Of a stretch of DNA of 64,000 bases, positions 7,408 to 15,840 are shown piece after piece. Below the pieces are notes generated by a model. That model ran no database searches. It saw only the letters and a program-made list of their open reading frames with translations, and was not told where the DNA came from. The translations under genes and the position numbers were made by a program. Each line of letters begins with the position of its first letter. Positions within the stretch are counted from its first letter, which is position 1. Origin of the DNA: Bradyrhizobium cajani (GTDB lineage: Bacteria; Pseudomonadota; Alphaproteobacteria; Rhizobiales; Xanthobacteraceae); the NCBI RefSeq assembly GCF_009759665.1, contig NZ_WQNE01000037.1, forward strand, positions 1 through 64,000. Direction: 5' to 3'.

Positions 7408-8814
7408 TCAGGTACGATCGGCCAGCTGCGAGCCGCGCGCTTGGGTCCATATTCCGATCGGCCGCTGGATTCCTCGGATGGTCTGCGGCTCCCGCGCCAT
7501 CAATGGCTGAAATGTTTCGGCTGCGTTGCCAAGTTCGGCCTTGGCGCGGCTGACGAGATCCTCGCTTGCAACCAGCGCACAATCGAACGTGCGGGTCAGC
7601 GCCTCAAGACGGCTTGCCGTATTGACGGTCGCGCCGATCACTGCAAATTCCAGACAGGTCTGCCCGATATCGCCGAGCACCACCGGCCCATAATGCAAGC
7701 CGAAGCTCACGCGCAACGGCGGCTCACCGGAAGCTCGTCGTTGTTCGTTCCAGCCGTCCGCCGCGGTGATCATCGCCTGGGCACACCGCAGCGCGTTGCT
7801 GGCATCGTTCGCGCCGGCAAAGGGCGTGCCGAACGTCGCCATCAAACCATCCCCGAGATATTTGTCGAGGGTGCCGCCATGGCGGAAAACCTCCTGCTCC
7901 ATCAATCCGTGGAATTCGCGCAACGTTCGCACCACCTCCTGCGGCGAGCGCGCATCGGCAAAGGCCGTGAAGCCGACGATGTCGACGAATAGCACCGCCG
8001 CATGTTGCGTGCGTACCTGCTTCAGCGGCTCGTCCTGCTTCGACAACTCCGCCACCACGTTGGGTGAGAAGTAGCGGGCAAGATTGCCGCGTTCGCGCTC
8101 CACCGCGGCATGCCGGACCAGCAGCTCATTGCTGCGGCGGACCGCGAGCGCCAAGGTGGCGGCCACGATCATGAACACGACGATTTCCTGGATGCGAACG
8201 TGGAATCCGATCGCATTGGGCGAGATCATCGCGAACAACCGGTGATCGCTGCCCACTGCGGCTGCGATGCGGGCCGTCAGCGCAGGATCGCGGTCGGGTG
8301 TCCACCATACCCAGGCCATGCCGATCATCCAGAGCGCCGCGGTCCACGTCCCCATCGCAATCACGGTCCGCCATGAATAGGCCAGCGTGGCGCCAGCGAG
8401 CAGTACGAAGAAATAGATGAAGTTGCCGAAATGGTACTGCATAGCGACCGGCCAATGCGCAGTTCCGAATGGATTGGGGACCACGATGATCAAAGTGAGC
8501 AGCGCAAGATCGCAGAACAGCAGCGCCAATTCTGGACGTGATACGCCCACTCGCCCAACCCTGACCTGGGCCCAGCCAATCAGCGCGAACAGGCCGAGCA
8601 ACGCGACGTAGTAGAGCTGCTCCCAAGCGGGGTTGATAACCAGCAGCAGGCAGCCAATGACGGCGAGAGCGACATAGCGCGCCCGCACGGCAAGTTGCAG
8701 GCCTTCCTGCTTGGCGGAAACCAGGGCGGCTTGTGCGAACTGAACTGTTTCAGCGTCGCGCCTGCTCGGCGTAGCCGAAAGCGTGGCCGGCAGGTTGAAG
8801 CGCTCGACGAGCAT
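7408..8814 (-). CDS. Membrane-bound class III adenylate/guanylate cyclase
   Basis: 468 residues from ATG at 8814, which keeps the gene clear of the upstream HxlR gene and has GAGGAG about 11 bp upstream. About six hydrophobic segments fill residues 50-250, followed by a short linker (NLARYFSPNVVAELSK) and the class III catalytic domain. AVLFVDIVGF and LGDGLMATFG carry the metal-binding aspartates, and TLDKYLGDG carries the purine-selecting lysine. VIGATVNTASRLE (about 392-404) has Ala where adenylate cyclases normally have Asp in IGDxVN, so base selectivity may be altered. The product would be a cyclic nucleotide made in response to a membrane-sensed signal. It is 37 bp downstream of the HxlR gene and may be cotranscribed. 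Confidence 0.85.
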   Translation of the reverse strand: MLVERFNLPATLSATPSRRDAETVQFAQAALVSAKQEGLQLAVRARYVALAVIGCLLLVINPAWEQLYYVALLGLFALIGWAQVRVGRVGVSRPELALLFCDLALLTLIIVVPNPFGTAHWPVAMQYHFGNFIYFFVLLAGATLAYSWRTVIAMGTWTAALWMIGMAWVWWTPDRDPALTARIAAAVGSDHRLFAMISPNAIGFHVRIQEIVVFMIVAATLALAVRRSNELLVRHAAVERERGNLARYFSPNVVAELSKQDEPLKQVRTQHAAVLFVDIVGFTAFADARSPQEVVRTLREFHGLMEQEVFRHGGTLDKYLGDGLMATFGTPFAGANDASNALRCAQAMITAADGWNEQRRASGEPPLRVSFGLHYGPVVLGDIGQTCLEFAVIGATVNTASRLEALTRTFDCALVASEDLVSRAKAELGNAAETFQPLMAREPQTIRGIQRPIGIWTQARGSQLADRT

Positions 8815-8851
8815 TGTCACGGAAGTCTCCTCGCTTGGGTCCTCGGCCGCC

Positions 8852-9223
8852 TCAATTCTTCTGCGTCGTTGTCGAAACGCGAATTTCATCCCCACGGCCA
8901 TCTCCGTCAGCCGTGGCCGCAACCGACGCCCACCAGTCCCCCAATCCATCGATCAACGGCACGAGCGAGCGACCGGCGGACGTCAGATCGTATTCCACCC
9001 GCAGCGGGTAGCCGGCGAACTCGGTGCGGGTGACGACACCGGCGTCCTCCAGCTTGCGAAGCTCAAGTGCTAGCATCCTGTGCGAGATGGTCGGATTGTC
9101 CCGGCGCAAGTCGCTGAAGCGCTTGGTACCCTGCTTCAGATAATAGATCAGAAGCGTAGGCCAGCGACCGCTCAGAATCTGCATCACCTCCTCGATGGGG
9201 CATCTGGAAACGAGATCTTTCAT
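8852..9223 (-). CDS. HxlR-family winged-helix regulator
   Basis: 123 residues. CPIEEVMQILSGRWPTLLIYYL, then RFSDLRRDNPTISHRMLALELRKLEDAGVV, and YPLRVEYDLTSAGRSL form the standard HxlR helix-turn-helix and wing. Such proteins usually act as dimeric repressors of an adjacent divergent gene, often in response to electrophiles. The single N-terminal Cys (MKDLVSRCPIEE) is at the conserved position used for redox sensing in several members. It is divergent from the glutathione transferase gene, its probable target. Confidence 0.9.
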   Translation of the reverse strand: MKDLVSRCPIEEVMQILSGRWPTLLIYYLKQGTKRFSDLRRDNPTISHRMLALELRKLEDAGVVTRTEFAGYPLRVEYDLTSAGRSLVPLIDGLGDWWASVAATADGDGRGDEIRVSTTTQKN

Positions 9224-9236
9224 CGGCGACTCCAGG

Positions 9237-9264
9237 TTACAAAAAAGTTCGTAATTTACTTGAC
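9237..9264. promoter_or_regulatory. HxlR/GST divergent control region
   Basis: TTAC (9237-9240), ten bases, then GTAA (9251-9254) forms an inverted repeat in an AT-rich stretch, close to TTGACC (9259-9264) that could be a -35 box for the GST gene. This is a plausible HxlR operator in the 109-bp divergent intergenic region. No convincing -10 box was found. Confidence 0.35.
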
Positions 9265-9332
9265 CCAGCGAGTGACTACGGTCCGCAGCAACGCTGCGCA
9301 GCGTGATCAGCAGAAATCACGGAGAATGGATC

Positions 9333-10037
9333 ATGGATCCGATCTTAATCTATGGCTTCCCGATGGGAAGCTCCATGGGACTCGTCGCGGCGCTCGAATG
9401 GCTGGGCAAGCCATATCGGCTATGTCGCGTCGACATGCTAGGCGAGATGCGGAGCCCGTCCTACGCCCGAATCAATCCGCGACATGAGACGCCCGCGTTC
9501 ATCACCGGACAGGGCGAGGTGTTGACGGAAACAATGGCGATCGTGGCATGGCTCGAAGCCAGGGACGCCGAACGGCGCATCAGCTTCGATCCGCTGTCGC
9601 GACAAGCCGACCGCATGCATCAGCTCATGGCGTTCGTGAATACCGGCTTTACCGCTGCCTTCGCGCCGCTCTGGGCCGCAATGGAAGGTGAAGCGATGGA
9701 GCCTGCCATAAAGTCGGCCCTGCGGGCCTTTGGCGCTCGGAAGGTGATTGAGCGCCACGACAAGCTCGAACAGATGATCGGATCGCGAGAATTCCTGCTC
9801 GGCGACCGGCCGACCCTTGCCGACGCCTTGCTCGCAGGCGTCGCGCGCTGGCTCGACGTCCACGCGGTTGCGGAGAGCAGCCGTTGGCCGAAGCTCGCGG
9901 CCGTGCGCATTCGCCTCGAAGCCGATCCTGCGGTCCTCTACGCCATGGCTCTGGAGAACGGCGACTCCGATCCGGGAACAGGATTGTGCGCAGGCCACAT
10001 CGCGCTGGCCGATGTGATTGCGCGGTTTGGCAAATAG
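9333..10037 (+). CDS. Glutathione S-transferase family protein
   Basis: 234 residues from ATG at 9333, chosen over GTG at 9303 because GGAGA lies just upstream. The N-terminal thioredoxin fold begins DPILIYGFPMGSSMGLVAAL, includes the cis-proline segment HETPAFITG and the glutathione gamma-glutamyl contact LTETMAIVAWLEA. The all-helical C-terminal domain includes GDRPTLADALLAGVARWLD, the usual N-capping motif. It would conjugate or reduce electrophiles with glutathione in the cytoplasm. Divergence from an HxlR regulator suggests induction by a stress compound. The specific class is not assignable from sequence alone. Confidence 0.88.
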   Translation: MDPILIYGFPMGSSMGLVAALEWLGKPYRLCRVDMLGEMRSPSYARINPRHETPAFITGQGEVLTETMAIVAWLEARDAERRISFDPLSRQADRMHQLMAFVNTGFTAAFAPLWAAMEGEAMEPAIKSALRAFGARKVIERHDKLEQMIGSREFLLGDRPTLADALLAGVARWLDVHAVAESSRWPKLAAVRIRLEADPAVLYAMALENGDSDPGTGLCAGHIALADVIARFGK

Positions 10038-10064
10038 GAAGGCGGAGCGTCGAGGCAGCTCCTC

Positions 10065-10598
10065 TTACTTCACCGGCCGCTTTTCCAGCTTTCTCGCCAG
10101 CGTGCGCCGGTGCATCCCGAGCCGCCGCGCCGCCTCCGAGATGTTGAAATCGGTCTCGATCAGGGTCTGGTGGATGCGTTCCCATTCAAGGGTTTTGATC
10201 GAGGTCGGCCGCGCATCGAGTGCGACTTCGGCGTTGCCTTCGGCCTTGTGGAAGGCAGCTTCGATGTCGTCGGTGTTCGATGGCTTTGCCAGATAGTGGC
10301 AGGCGCCCAGCTTTATCGCCTCGACGGCGGTGGAGATGCTGGCAAAGCCGGTCAGCACCACGATCAGCATGTCGGGATCATGCGTGTGCAGCAGCTCGAC
10401 ACAGGCGAGCCCAGAGGCCCCGCCGAGCTTGAGATCGACCACGGCGTGGCCGAAAGAGCGGTCCTCCAGCACTTTCTGGACCTCTTCGATCGAGGCCGCC
10501 AGCACGACCTCGTAGCCGCGGCGCTCGAACGAGCGTTTCAGCGTGCGCGCGAAGCCGGCATCGTCCTCGACGACGATGAGCGAACGGTCAGGCGTCAA
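10065..10598 (-). CDS. regR: RegR/ActR-type redox response regulator
   Basis: 177 residues: a receiver domain (EDD acidic pocket near residues 11-13, phosphoacceptor Asp55 in AVVDLKLGG, conserved VLTGFAS) followed by a Fis-type helix-turn-helix at the C-terminus, SEAARRLGMHRRTLARKL. The short linker and the nearly invariant DNA-binding helix are the hallmark of the RegA/PrrA/ActR/RegR family, which controls respiration, nitrogen fixation and CO2 fixation genes in alphaproteobacteria. Its start overlaps the end of the sensor kinase gene by 11 bp, so the pair is translationally coupled. It ends convergent with the GST gene. Confidence 0.95.
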   Translation of the reverse strand: MTPDRSLIVVEDDAGFARTLKRSFERRGYEVVLAASIEEVQKVLEDRSFGHAVVDLKLGGASGLACVELLHTHDPDMLIVVLTGFASISTAVEAIKLGACHYLAKPSNTDDIEAAFHKAEGNAEVALDARPTSIKTLEWERIHQTLIETDFNISEAARRLGMHRRTLARKLEKRPVK

Positions 10599-11994
10599 AA
10601 TTCCCTCCGATCGCGAGCGTTGCGAGCGGCAGCGTCAGGCGGACGGTGGCGCCGCGCTTCCGGTGGTTCTCGGCGGTCACGGTGCCCCCTAGCTTGCGCA
10701 CGACGTTCACCACCAGGAACAGGCCGAGCCCGCCGCCGGCACGGCCCTTGCTCGATTGATAGGGCTTGCCGAGCTGCGCCAGCATCTCCGGCGCAAAGCC
10801 CGGGCCGCGATCGCTGATCGACAGCACGAGATTGTCGCCCTCGCGTTCGGCGAGAAGCTCGACCCACTCGCGCGAGACCTCGTAGGCGTTGTCGAGCACG
10901 TTGAAGATCACCTGCTTCAGCGCGATGTCGGAAACGATCGCAACGTCCTCGCCGAACGTGTTGACGAAGTACAGCGTGCGCGCCGAGCGCGCGTTGCGCC
11001 ATTCCTCCACCAGCGCGGTGACGAAGTCCGCCACCGTCGTCGGCGATGAGCCCTCGCCGCGCGCTTCGCCCGCCGACACCAGGATGCCCGTGACGATCGA
11101 TTTGCAGCGTTGCAGCGAGGTTTCCATCTCCGCGAGATCCTCGGCGAGCTCCTGATCGGCGGCGAGGTCCGGCATGCGCCGCCAGTCGCTGAGGATCACC
11201 GACAGCGAAGCGAGCGGCGTGCCGAGCTCGTGGGCTGCGCCGGAGGCGAGCAGGCCCATGCGCACGATGTGGTCCTGCTCGGCCGCATGCTGGCGCAGCG
11301 CCGCCAGATGCGCGTCGCGCTCGCGCAAATTCCTGTTGATGCGGGTGACGAACACCACCAGCAGCACGGCGTTGAGCACGAAGCCGAGCAGCATGCCGGT
11401 GACGGTGAGGCTATAGGTCTCGCTGATGGGATTTGGCGGCAGGTCGAGCGGCCGGTAGGCGAGCGTCAGCCACACGAAGCTCGCGCAGGTCAGGGCGACC
11501 AGCGACCAGGTCGAGCGGCCGTCGAGCAGCACCGCGCCGAGCGTCACCTGGAGCAGGAACAGCGAGGTGAAGGGATTGGTGGCGCCGCCGGAGAGGTAGA
11601 GCTGCGCGGTCAGCGCGGCGACGTCGAGCATCAGCGCGACCAGGAGCTCGTTGTTGGTGATTGCGGCGCGATGGCGCACCCAGACCAGGCTGGAGACGTT
11701 GAGCAGCACCAGCGCGCCGATCACCGCGCCCATCCGTTCCAGCGGCAGGGGAATGCCGAGCCCGAAATGCACGCCGCCGATGGTCACGATCTGCCCGACC
11801 ACCGCGGTCCAGCGCAGCTGGATCAGCAGCGCCATGTTCTTGCGATTGGTCTCGTCGTCGGTCGGCGTAGCGCCGATCAGCTCGGTGCGTGCATCCGCCT
11901 GCGATAGCAGCGTGACGACCGGCTCGCCGCCATGGGCAAGCATCCGGGGAAGCGACTTTCCGTCGTCAGGTCGGCTCGACGATCGTTCCAGCAT
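10588..11994 (-). CDS. regS: RegS/RegB-type redox-sensing histidine kinase
   Basis: 468 residues from ATG at 11994 (GGGA upstream); ATG at 12021 would add nine residues. Six hydrophobic segments span about residues 55-225. The quinone-interaction heptapeptide GGATNPF sits between membrane segments, as in RegB. The H-box is GAAHELGTPLASL, and Cys in LQRCKSIV about 42 residues later corresponds to the redox-active RegB cysteine. N and G boxes (NVLDNAYE, SDRGPGFAP, GGGLGLFLVV) complete the ATPase domain. It should phosphorylate RegR under reducing or low-oxygen conditions. Unusually informative context: it is the sixth gene of a unit beginning with a quinol oxidase, whose activity sets the quinone redox state that this kinase senses. 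Confidence 0.95.
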   Translation of the reverse strand: MLERSSSRPDDGKSLPRMLAHGGEPVVTLLSQADARTELIGATPTDDETNRKNMALLIQLRWTAVVGQIVTIGGVHFGLGIPLPLERMGAVIGALVLLNVSSLVWVRHRAAITNNELLVALMLDVAALTAQLYLSGGATNPFTSLFLLQVTLGAVLLDGRSTWSLVALTCASFVWLTLAYRPLDLPPNPISETYSLTVTGMLLGFVLNAVLLVVFVTRINRNLRERDAHLAALRQHAAEQDHIVRMGLLASGAAHELGTPLASLSVILSDWRRMPDLAADQELAEDLAEMETSLQRCKSIVTGILVSAGEARGEGSSPTTVADFVTALVEEWRNARSARTLYFVNTFGEDVAIVSDIALKQVIFNVLDNAYEVSREWVELLAEREGDNLVLSISDRGPGFAPEMLAQLGKPYQSSKGRAGGGLGLFLVVNVVRKLGGTVTAENHRKRGATVRLTLPLATLAIGGNFDA

Positions 11995-12814
11995 CTGATC
12001 CCGTCCTGCGGGCAGCGGCATCCGAGCCGCCGGCCGGTTCTTGGACGAAGCGCCCGCGGCGGAACAGCCCGCCGCCGAACGTGACGAAAAGTTTACCGGC
12101 CAGCATCAACGCCAGGGCAAACCACGTCAGCGCGTAGATCAGGTGGTTATTGGGAAAGCGCACCACGGTCAATCCGCCGATTGGACCGCCGGCGCTTTGT
12201 GATCCGGCGTCGGCATCGATGAAGAAGGGGGCGACCTCGTGAAGGCCGCGTGCCGCCGCGATCGCAGCGACATCCCGCGAGTACCAGCGGTTGTGCTGCG
12301 GAACGTTGTTCCTGAGGAATCCGCCCTTTGGCTCGGTCATGCGCAACAGACCGGTGATCTCGACCTTCCCGTCCGGATTGCCGTCCCGGCGTGTCGATGC
12401 GTCGCGCCGTTCGGACGGCACGAAGCCGCGGTTGACCAGGACCTGCGTGCCGTCGTCGCGCTGAAGCGGCGTCAGCACCCAATAGCCGGGGCCTTCCTCG
12501 GTGACGGCCTGAACCAGCGTCTCGCGGTCGTGCAGGAAGCGGCCGGCGACGCTGACGTGCCGGTACTCGTCGTTCGCGGTGGAGACCATGGGCCATGCCG
12601 CCGGCGCGGGAATCGGCTGGGCCGGGGCATGGACGCGCTGCTCGACGCGGTCGATCAGCGCCAGCTTCCAGGCGCGGCGCTCGATCTGCCAGACGCCGAG
12701 AGCGATCAGGGCAACGAAGGCCGCGAGCGAGAGGACCGTGAGCCACAGGGAGGGGCGCGCAGCATTGCCACGCGTCCCGCCTGCCTTGCCCGTCACGGTC
12801 CAGGTCTTGTTCAC
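11966..12814 (-). CDS. SURF1-family oxidase assembly protein
   Basis: 282 residues with two membrane helices, one near residues 25-45 (LTVLSLAAFVALIALGVWQI followed by ERRAWK) and one near the C-terminus (HLIYALTWFALALMLAGKL). The periplasmic loop has the family motifs NRGFVPSERR and TGLLRMTEPKG. SURF1 delivers heme to heme-copper oxidases. It lies 13 bp after cyoD and overlaps the regS start, so it belongs to the quinol-oxidase unit. Paracoccus has a separate SURF1 dedicated to its ba3 quinol oxidase, and this gene is probably the equivalent. That would hint at heme A in the oxidase, which sequence cannot prove. Confidence 0.92.
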   Translation of the reverse strand: MNKTWTVTGKAGGTRGNAARPSLWLTVLSLAAFVALIALGVWQIERRAWKLALIDRVEQRVHAPAQPIPAPAAWPMVSTANDEYRHVSVAGRFLHDRETLVQAVTEEGPGYWVLTPLQRDDGTQVLVNRGFVPSERRDASTRRDGNPDGKVEITGLLRMTEPKGGFLRNNVPQHNRWYSRDVAAIAAARGLHEVAPFFIDADAGSQSAGGPIGGLTVVRFPNNHLIYALTWFALALMLAGKLFVTFGGGLFRRGRFVQEPAGGSDAAARRTGSDAGTIVEPT

Positions 12815-12827
12815 TTCAGAGTCTCGC

Positions 12828-13205
12828 TCACTTCATTCCGCTCATCTGGTGGATCGGCATCATGTTGCTGTTGAGGTGGTTCATCACCCACAGCGAGCCG
12901 GACAGCGCGATCACCACCATGACGATGGTGAAGATCAGCGCCATCATGCTCCAGCCGTTCTCCGACGTCGTGTTCATGTGCAGGAAGTAGATCATGTGCA
13001 CGACGATCTGCACGACGGCGAAGGCCATGATGACGAGCGCCGTGATCTGCTTGCTCGGCAGCGCGCCACTCATCACCAGCCAGAACGGGATCGCGGTGAG
13101 CACGACCGAGAGCACGAAGCCGAGCATATAGGTCGAGAACGTGCCGTGGGCGTGGCCGTCGCCGTGGTGATCGTCCGCGTGCGCTGTGTGGGTATCGGTG
13201 TTCAT
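12828..13205 (-). CDS. cyoD: Quinol oxidase subunit IV (CyoD)
   Basis: 125 residues from ATG at 13205, which overlaps the cyoC stop by 4 bp. After a His-rich N-terminus (DDHHGDGHAHGTFSTY) come three membrane helices, with the typical VQIVVHMIYFLHMN motif in the second. CyoD is a small subunit needed for assembly of the bo3-type oxidase and CuB loading. The His-rich head could bind metal, an inference. Confidence 0.93.
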   Translation of the reverse strand: MNTDTHTAHADDHHGDGHAHGTFSTYMLGFVLSVVLTAIPFWLVMSGALPSKQITALVIMAFAVVQIVVHMIYFLHMNTTSENGWSMMALIFTIVMVVIALSGSLWVMNHLNSNMMPIHQMSGMK

Positions 13206-13831
13206 CGCAGAACTCCCAGGAGATAGACGAAGGTGAAGACGCCGATCCAGACCACGTCGAGGAAGTGCCAGAACATCGACAGGCACATCAGGCGGCGGCG
13301 GTTGGCCTCGATCAGGCCGAACTTCCAGACCTGCACCATCAGGGTCACCAGCCAGATCAGGCCGCAGGAGACGTGCAGGCCGTGGGTGCCGACCAGGGTG
13401 AAGAAGGCGGACAGGAAGGCGCTGCGCTGGGGCGTGGCACCCTCATGGATCATGTGGGCGAACTCGGTGAGTTCGATGCCGATGAAGGCGAGGCCGAACA
13501 GGCCGGTGATCGCCAGCCACATCTGCGTCTGCGCGACCTTGTTCTGCTGCATCGTCAGCATGGCGAAGCCGTAGGTGATCGACGACAGCAGCAGCATCGA
13601 CGTGTTCACCGCGACCAGATTCAGGTCGAACAGATCCTTCGGTGCGGGACCGGCGGCGTAGTTGCCGCCGAGCACGCCGAAGGTGGCGAACAGGATCGCG
13701 AAGATGAGACAGTCGCTCATCAGATAGATCCAGAAGCCGAGCGAGGTGCTGTAGCCTTCCGGATGCGGGTGCTCGTCGGCGAGGTAGAAGACCGGCTCGC
13801 CCGATTGAGTGGGATTGATCGCGACAGTCAT
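13202..13831 (-). CDS. cyoC: Quinol oxidase subunit III (CyoC)
   Basis: 209 residues with five predicted membrane helices. GFWIYLMSDCLIFAILFATF and the later GTHGLHVSCGLIWLV plus FWHFLDVVWIGVF are the conserved heme-copper oxidase subunit III motifs. It is in the inner membrane as part of the quinol oxidase. It directly follows cyoB with no gap (cyoB stop at 13832) and overlaps cyoD by 4 bp, so translation is coupled. Confidence 0.95.
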   Translation of the reverse strand: MTVAINPTQSGEPVFYLADEHPHPEGYSTSLGFWIYLMSDCLIFAILFATFGVLGGNYAAGPAPKDLFDLNLVAVNTSMLLLSSITYGFAMLTMQQNKVAQTQMWLAITGLFGLAFIGIELTEFAHMIHEGATPQRSAFLSAFFTLVGTHGLHVSCGLIWLVTLMVQVWKFGLIEANRRRLMCLSMFWHFLDVVWIGVFTFVYLLGVLR

Positions 13832-15829
13832 TTACTTGGCTCCGGCGAGCAGTTTGGTGCGCGCGTCCTCGGTCCGGATGACGTCTTCAGCCGGAATGTC
13901 GAAGTCGCGGTGATAGTTGAAGGTGTGACCGATACCGACGACGAGCATCGCGATGAAGCTCACGGCGGCCAGCCACCACATGTACCAGATCAGGCCAAAT
14001 CCCATCGCGGTGGCGAGGCCGGCGAGGATGATGCCGGTGCCGGTGCTGCTGGGCATGTGGATCGGCTTGAACCCGGTGAGCGGCCGCTGGTAGCCGCGCT
14101 TCTTCATGTCCCACCACGCGTCATTGTCGTGAACGACGGGCGTGAAGGCGAAGTTGTAGTCCGGCGGGGGCGAGGAGGTCGCCCATTCCAGCGTGCGCGC
14201 ATCCCAGGGATCGCCGGTGACGTCCTTGAGTTGCTCGCGCTTGAGCAGGCTGACCGCGAACTGCATCAGCATCGAGAGGATGCCGATGAAGACGAAGACG
14301 GCTCCGATCGCGGCGATGACGAACCAGATCTGGAGCGAAGGATCGTCGAACACGCGCAGGCGGCGGGTCACGCCCATCAGGCCGAGCACATAGAGCGGCA
14401 TGAAGGCGAGGTAGAAGCCGGTGACCCAGAACCAGAACGACATCTTGCCCCAGAACGGATCGAGCTTGAAGCCGAACGCCTTCGGGAACCAGTAGTTGAT
14501 GCCGGCGAAGGCGCCGAACACCACGCCGCCGATGATCACGTTGTGGAAGTGCGCGATCAGGAACAGGCTGTTGTGCAGGACGAAGTCGGCCGGCGGCACC
14601 GCGAGCAGCACGCCGGTCATGCCGCCGATCACGAAGGTCAGCATGAAGGCGATCGTCCACATCATCGGCAACTCGTAGCGGATGCGGCCGCGATACATCG
14701 TGAACAGCCAGTTGAACATCTTCGCCCCTGTCGGGATCGAGATGATCATCGTGGTGATGCCGAAGAACGAGTTGACGCTGGCGCCCGAGCCCATCGTGAA
14801 GAAGTGATGCAGCCAGACCAGGTACGACAGGATCGTGATGACCACCGTGGCATAGACCATCGAGGTGTAGCCGAACAGGCGCTTGCCGGAGAAGGTCGAG
14901 GTGACTTCCGAGAAGATGCCGAAGGCGGGGAGAACCAGGATGTAGACCTCGGGATGGCCCCAGATCCAGATCAGGTTCACGTACATCATCGGGCTGCCGC
15001 CGAAGTCGTTCGTGAAGAAGTTGGTGCCGACGTAGCGGTCGAGCGAGAGCAGCGCGAGCACGACGGTCAGGACGGGGAAGGAGGCGACGATCAGGACGTT
15101 GGTGCAGAGCGAGGTCCAGGTGAACACCGGCATCTTCATCATGGTCATGCCGGGGCAGCGCAGCTTGACGATGGTGCAGATCAGGTTGATGCCGGACAAC
15201 GTTGTGCCGACGCCGGCGACCTGCAGCGCCCATATGTAATAGTCGACGCCGACGTCAGGACTGTAGCCGATGTTCGACAGCGGCGGATAAGCCAGCCAGC
15301 CGGTGCGGGCGAATTCGCCAATGAACAGCGAGGCCATCACCAGCACCGCGCCGCCGACCGTCATCCAGAAGCTGAAGTTGTTCAGGAACGGGAACGACAC
15401 GTCGCGCGCGCCGATCTGGAGCGGCACGACGTAGTTCATCAGGCCCGTCACCAGCGGCATCGCCACGAAGAAGATCATGATCACACCGTGGGCGGTGAAG
15501 ACCTGGTCGTAGTGATGGGCGTTCAGATAACCTTCGGAGCCGCCAAAGGCGAGCATCTGCTGGCCGCGCATCATCAGCGCGTCGGCAAAGCCCCGCAGCA
15601 GCATCACGATGCCGAGGATCATGTACATGATGCCGATGCGCTTGTGGTCGACGGTGGTGAACCACTCGCGCCACAGATAGCCCCAGAGGCGGAAATAGGT
15701 GAGGCCGCCCAGCAGCACGGCGCCGCCGAGCGCCACCACCACGAAGGTGCCGACGACGATCGGCTCGTGCAGCGGCAGCGATTCGAGGCCGAGCCGGCCG
15801 AAGATGAGCTTGAGAAGATCAGGAGACAT
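13832..15829 (-). CDS. cyoB: Quinol oxidase subunit I (CyoB)
   Basis: 665 residues from ATG at 15829, start [20 protein letters not shown]. The open frame continues upstream to 16159, but that overlaps cyoA and does not look like CyoB. Heme-copper oxidase signatures are complete: low-spin heme His in [10 protein letters not shown], CuB site [15 protein letters not shown] with the His-Tyr pair, HHFFTMGSG for further CuB ligands, and [10 protein letters not shown] for the heme ligands. Fifteen or so membrane helices are expected, as in cytochrome bo3. It oxidises ubiquinol, reduces O2 to water and pumps protons. The gene starts 11 bp after cyoA. Confidence 0.97.
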   Translation of the reverse strand: MSPDLLKLIFGRLGLESLPLHEPIVVGTFVVVALGGAVLLGGLTYFRLWGYLWREWFTTVDHKRIGIMYMILGIVMLLRGFADALMMRGQQMLAFGGSEGYLNAHHYDQVFTAHGVIMIFFVAMPLVTGLMNYVVPLQIGARDVSFPFLNNFSFWMTVGGAVLVMASLFIGEFARTGWLAYPPLSNIGYSPDVGVDYYIWALQVAGVGTTLSGINLICTIVKLRCPGMTMMKMPVFTWTSLCTNVLIVASFPVLTVVLALLSLDRYVGTNFFTNDFGGSPMMYVNLIWIWGHPEVYILVLPAFGIFSEVTSTFSGKRLFGYTSMVYATVVITILSYLVWLHHFFTMGSGASVNSFFGITTMIISIPTGAKMFNWLFTMYRGRIRYELPMMWTIAFMLTFVIGGMTGVLLAVPPADFVLHNSLFLIAHFHNVIIGGVVFGAFAGINYWFPKAFGFKLDPFWGKMSFWFWVTGFYLAFMPLYVLGLMGVTRRLRVFDDPSLQIWFVIAAIGAVFVFIGILSMLMQFAVSLLKREQLKDVTGDPWDARTLEWATSSPPPDYNFAFTPVVHDNDAWWDMKKRGYQRPLTGFKPIHMPSSTGTGIILAGLATAMGFGLIWYMWWLAAVSFIAMLVVGIGHTFNYHRDFDIPAEDVIRTEDARTKLLAGAK

Positions 15830-15840
15830 GCGGGATCTCT

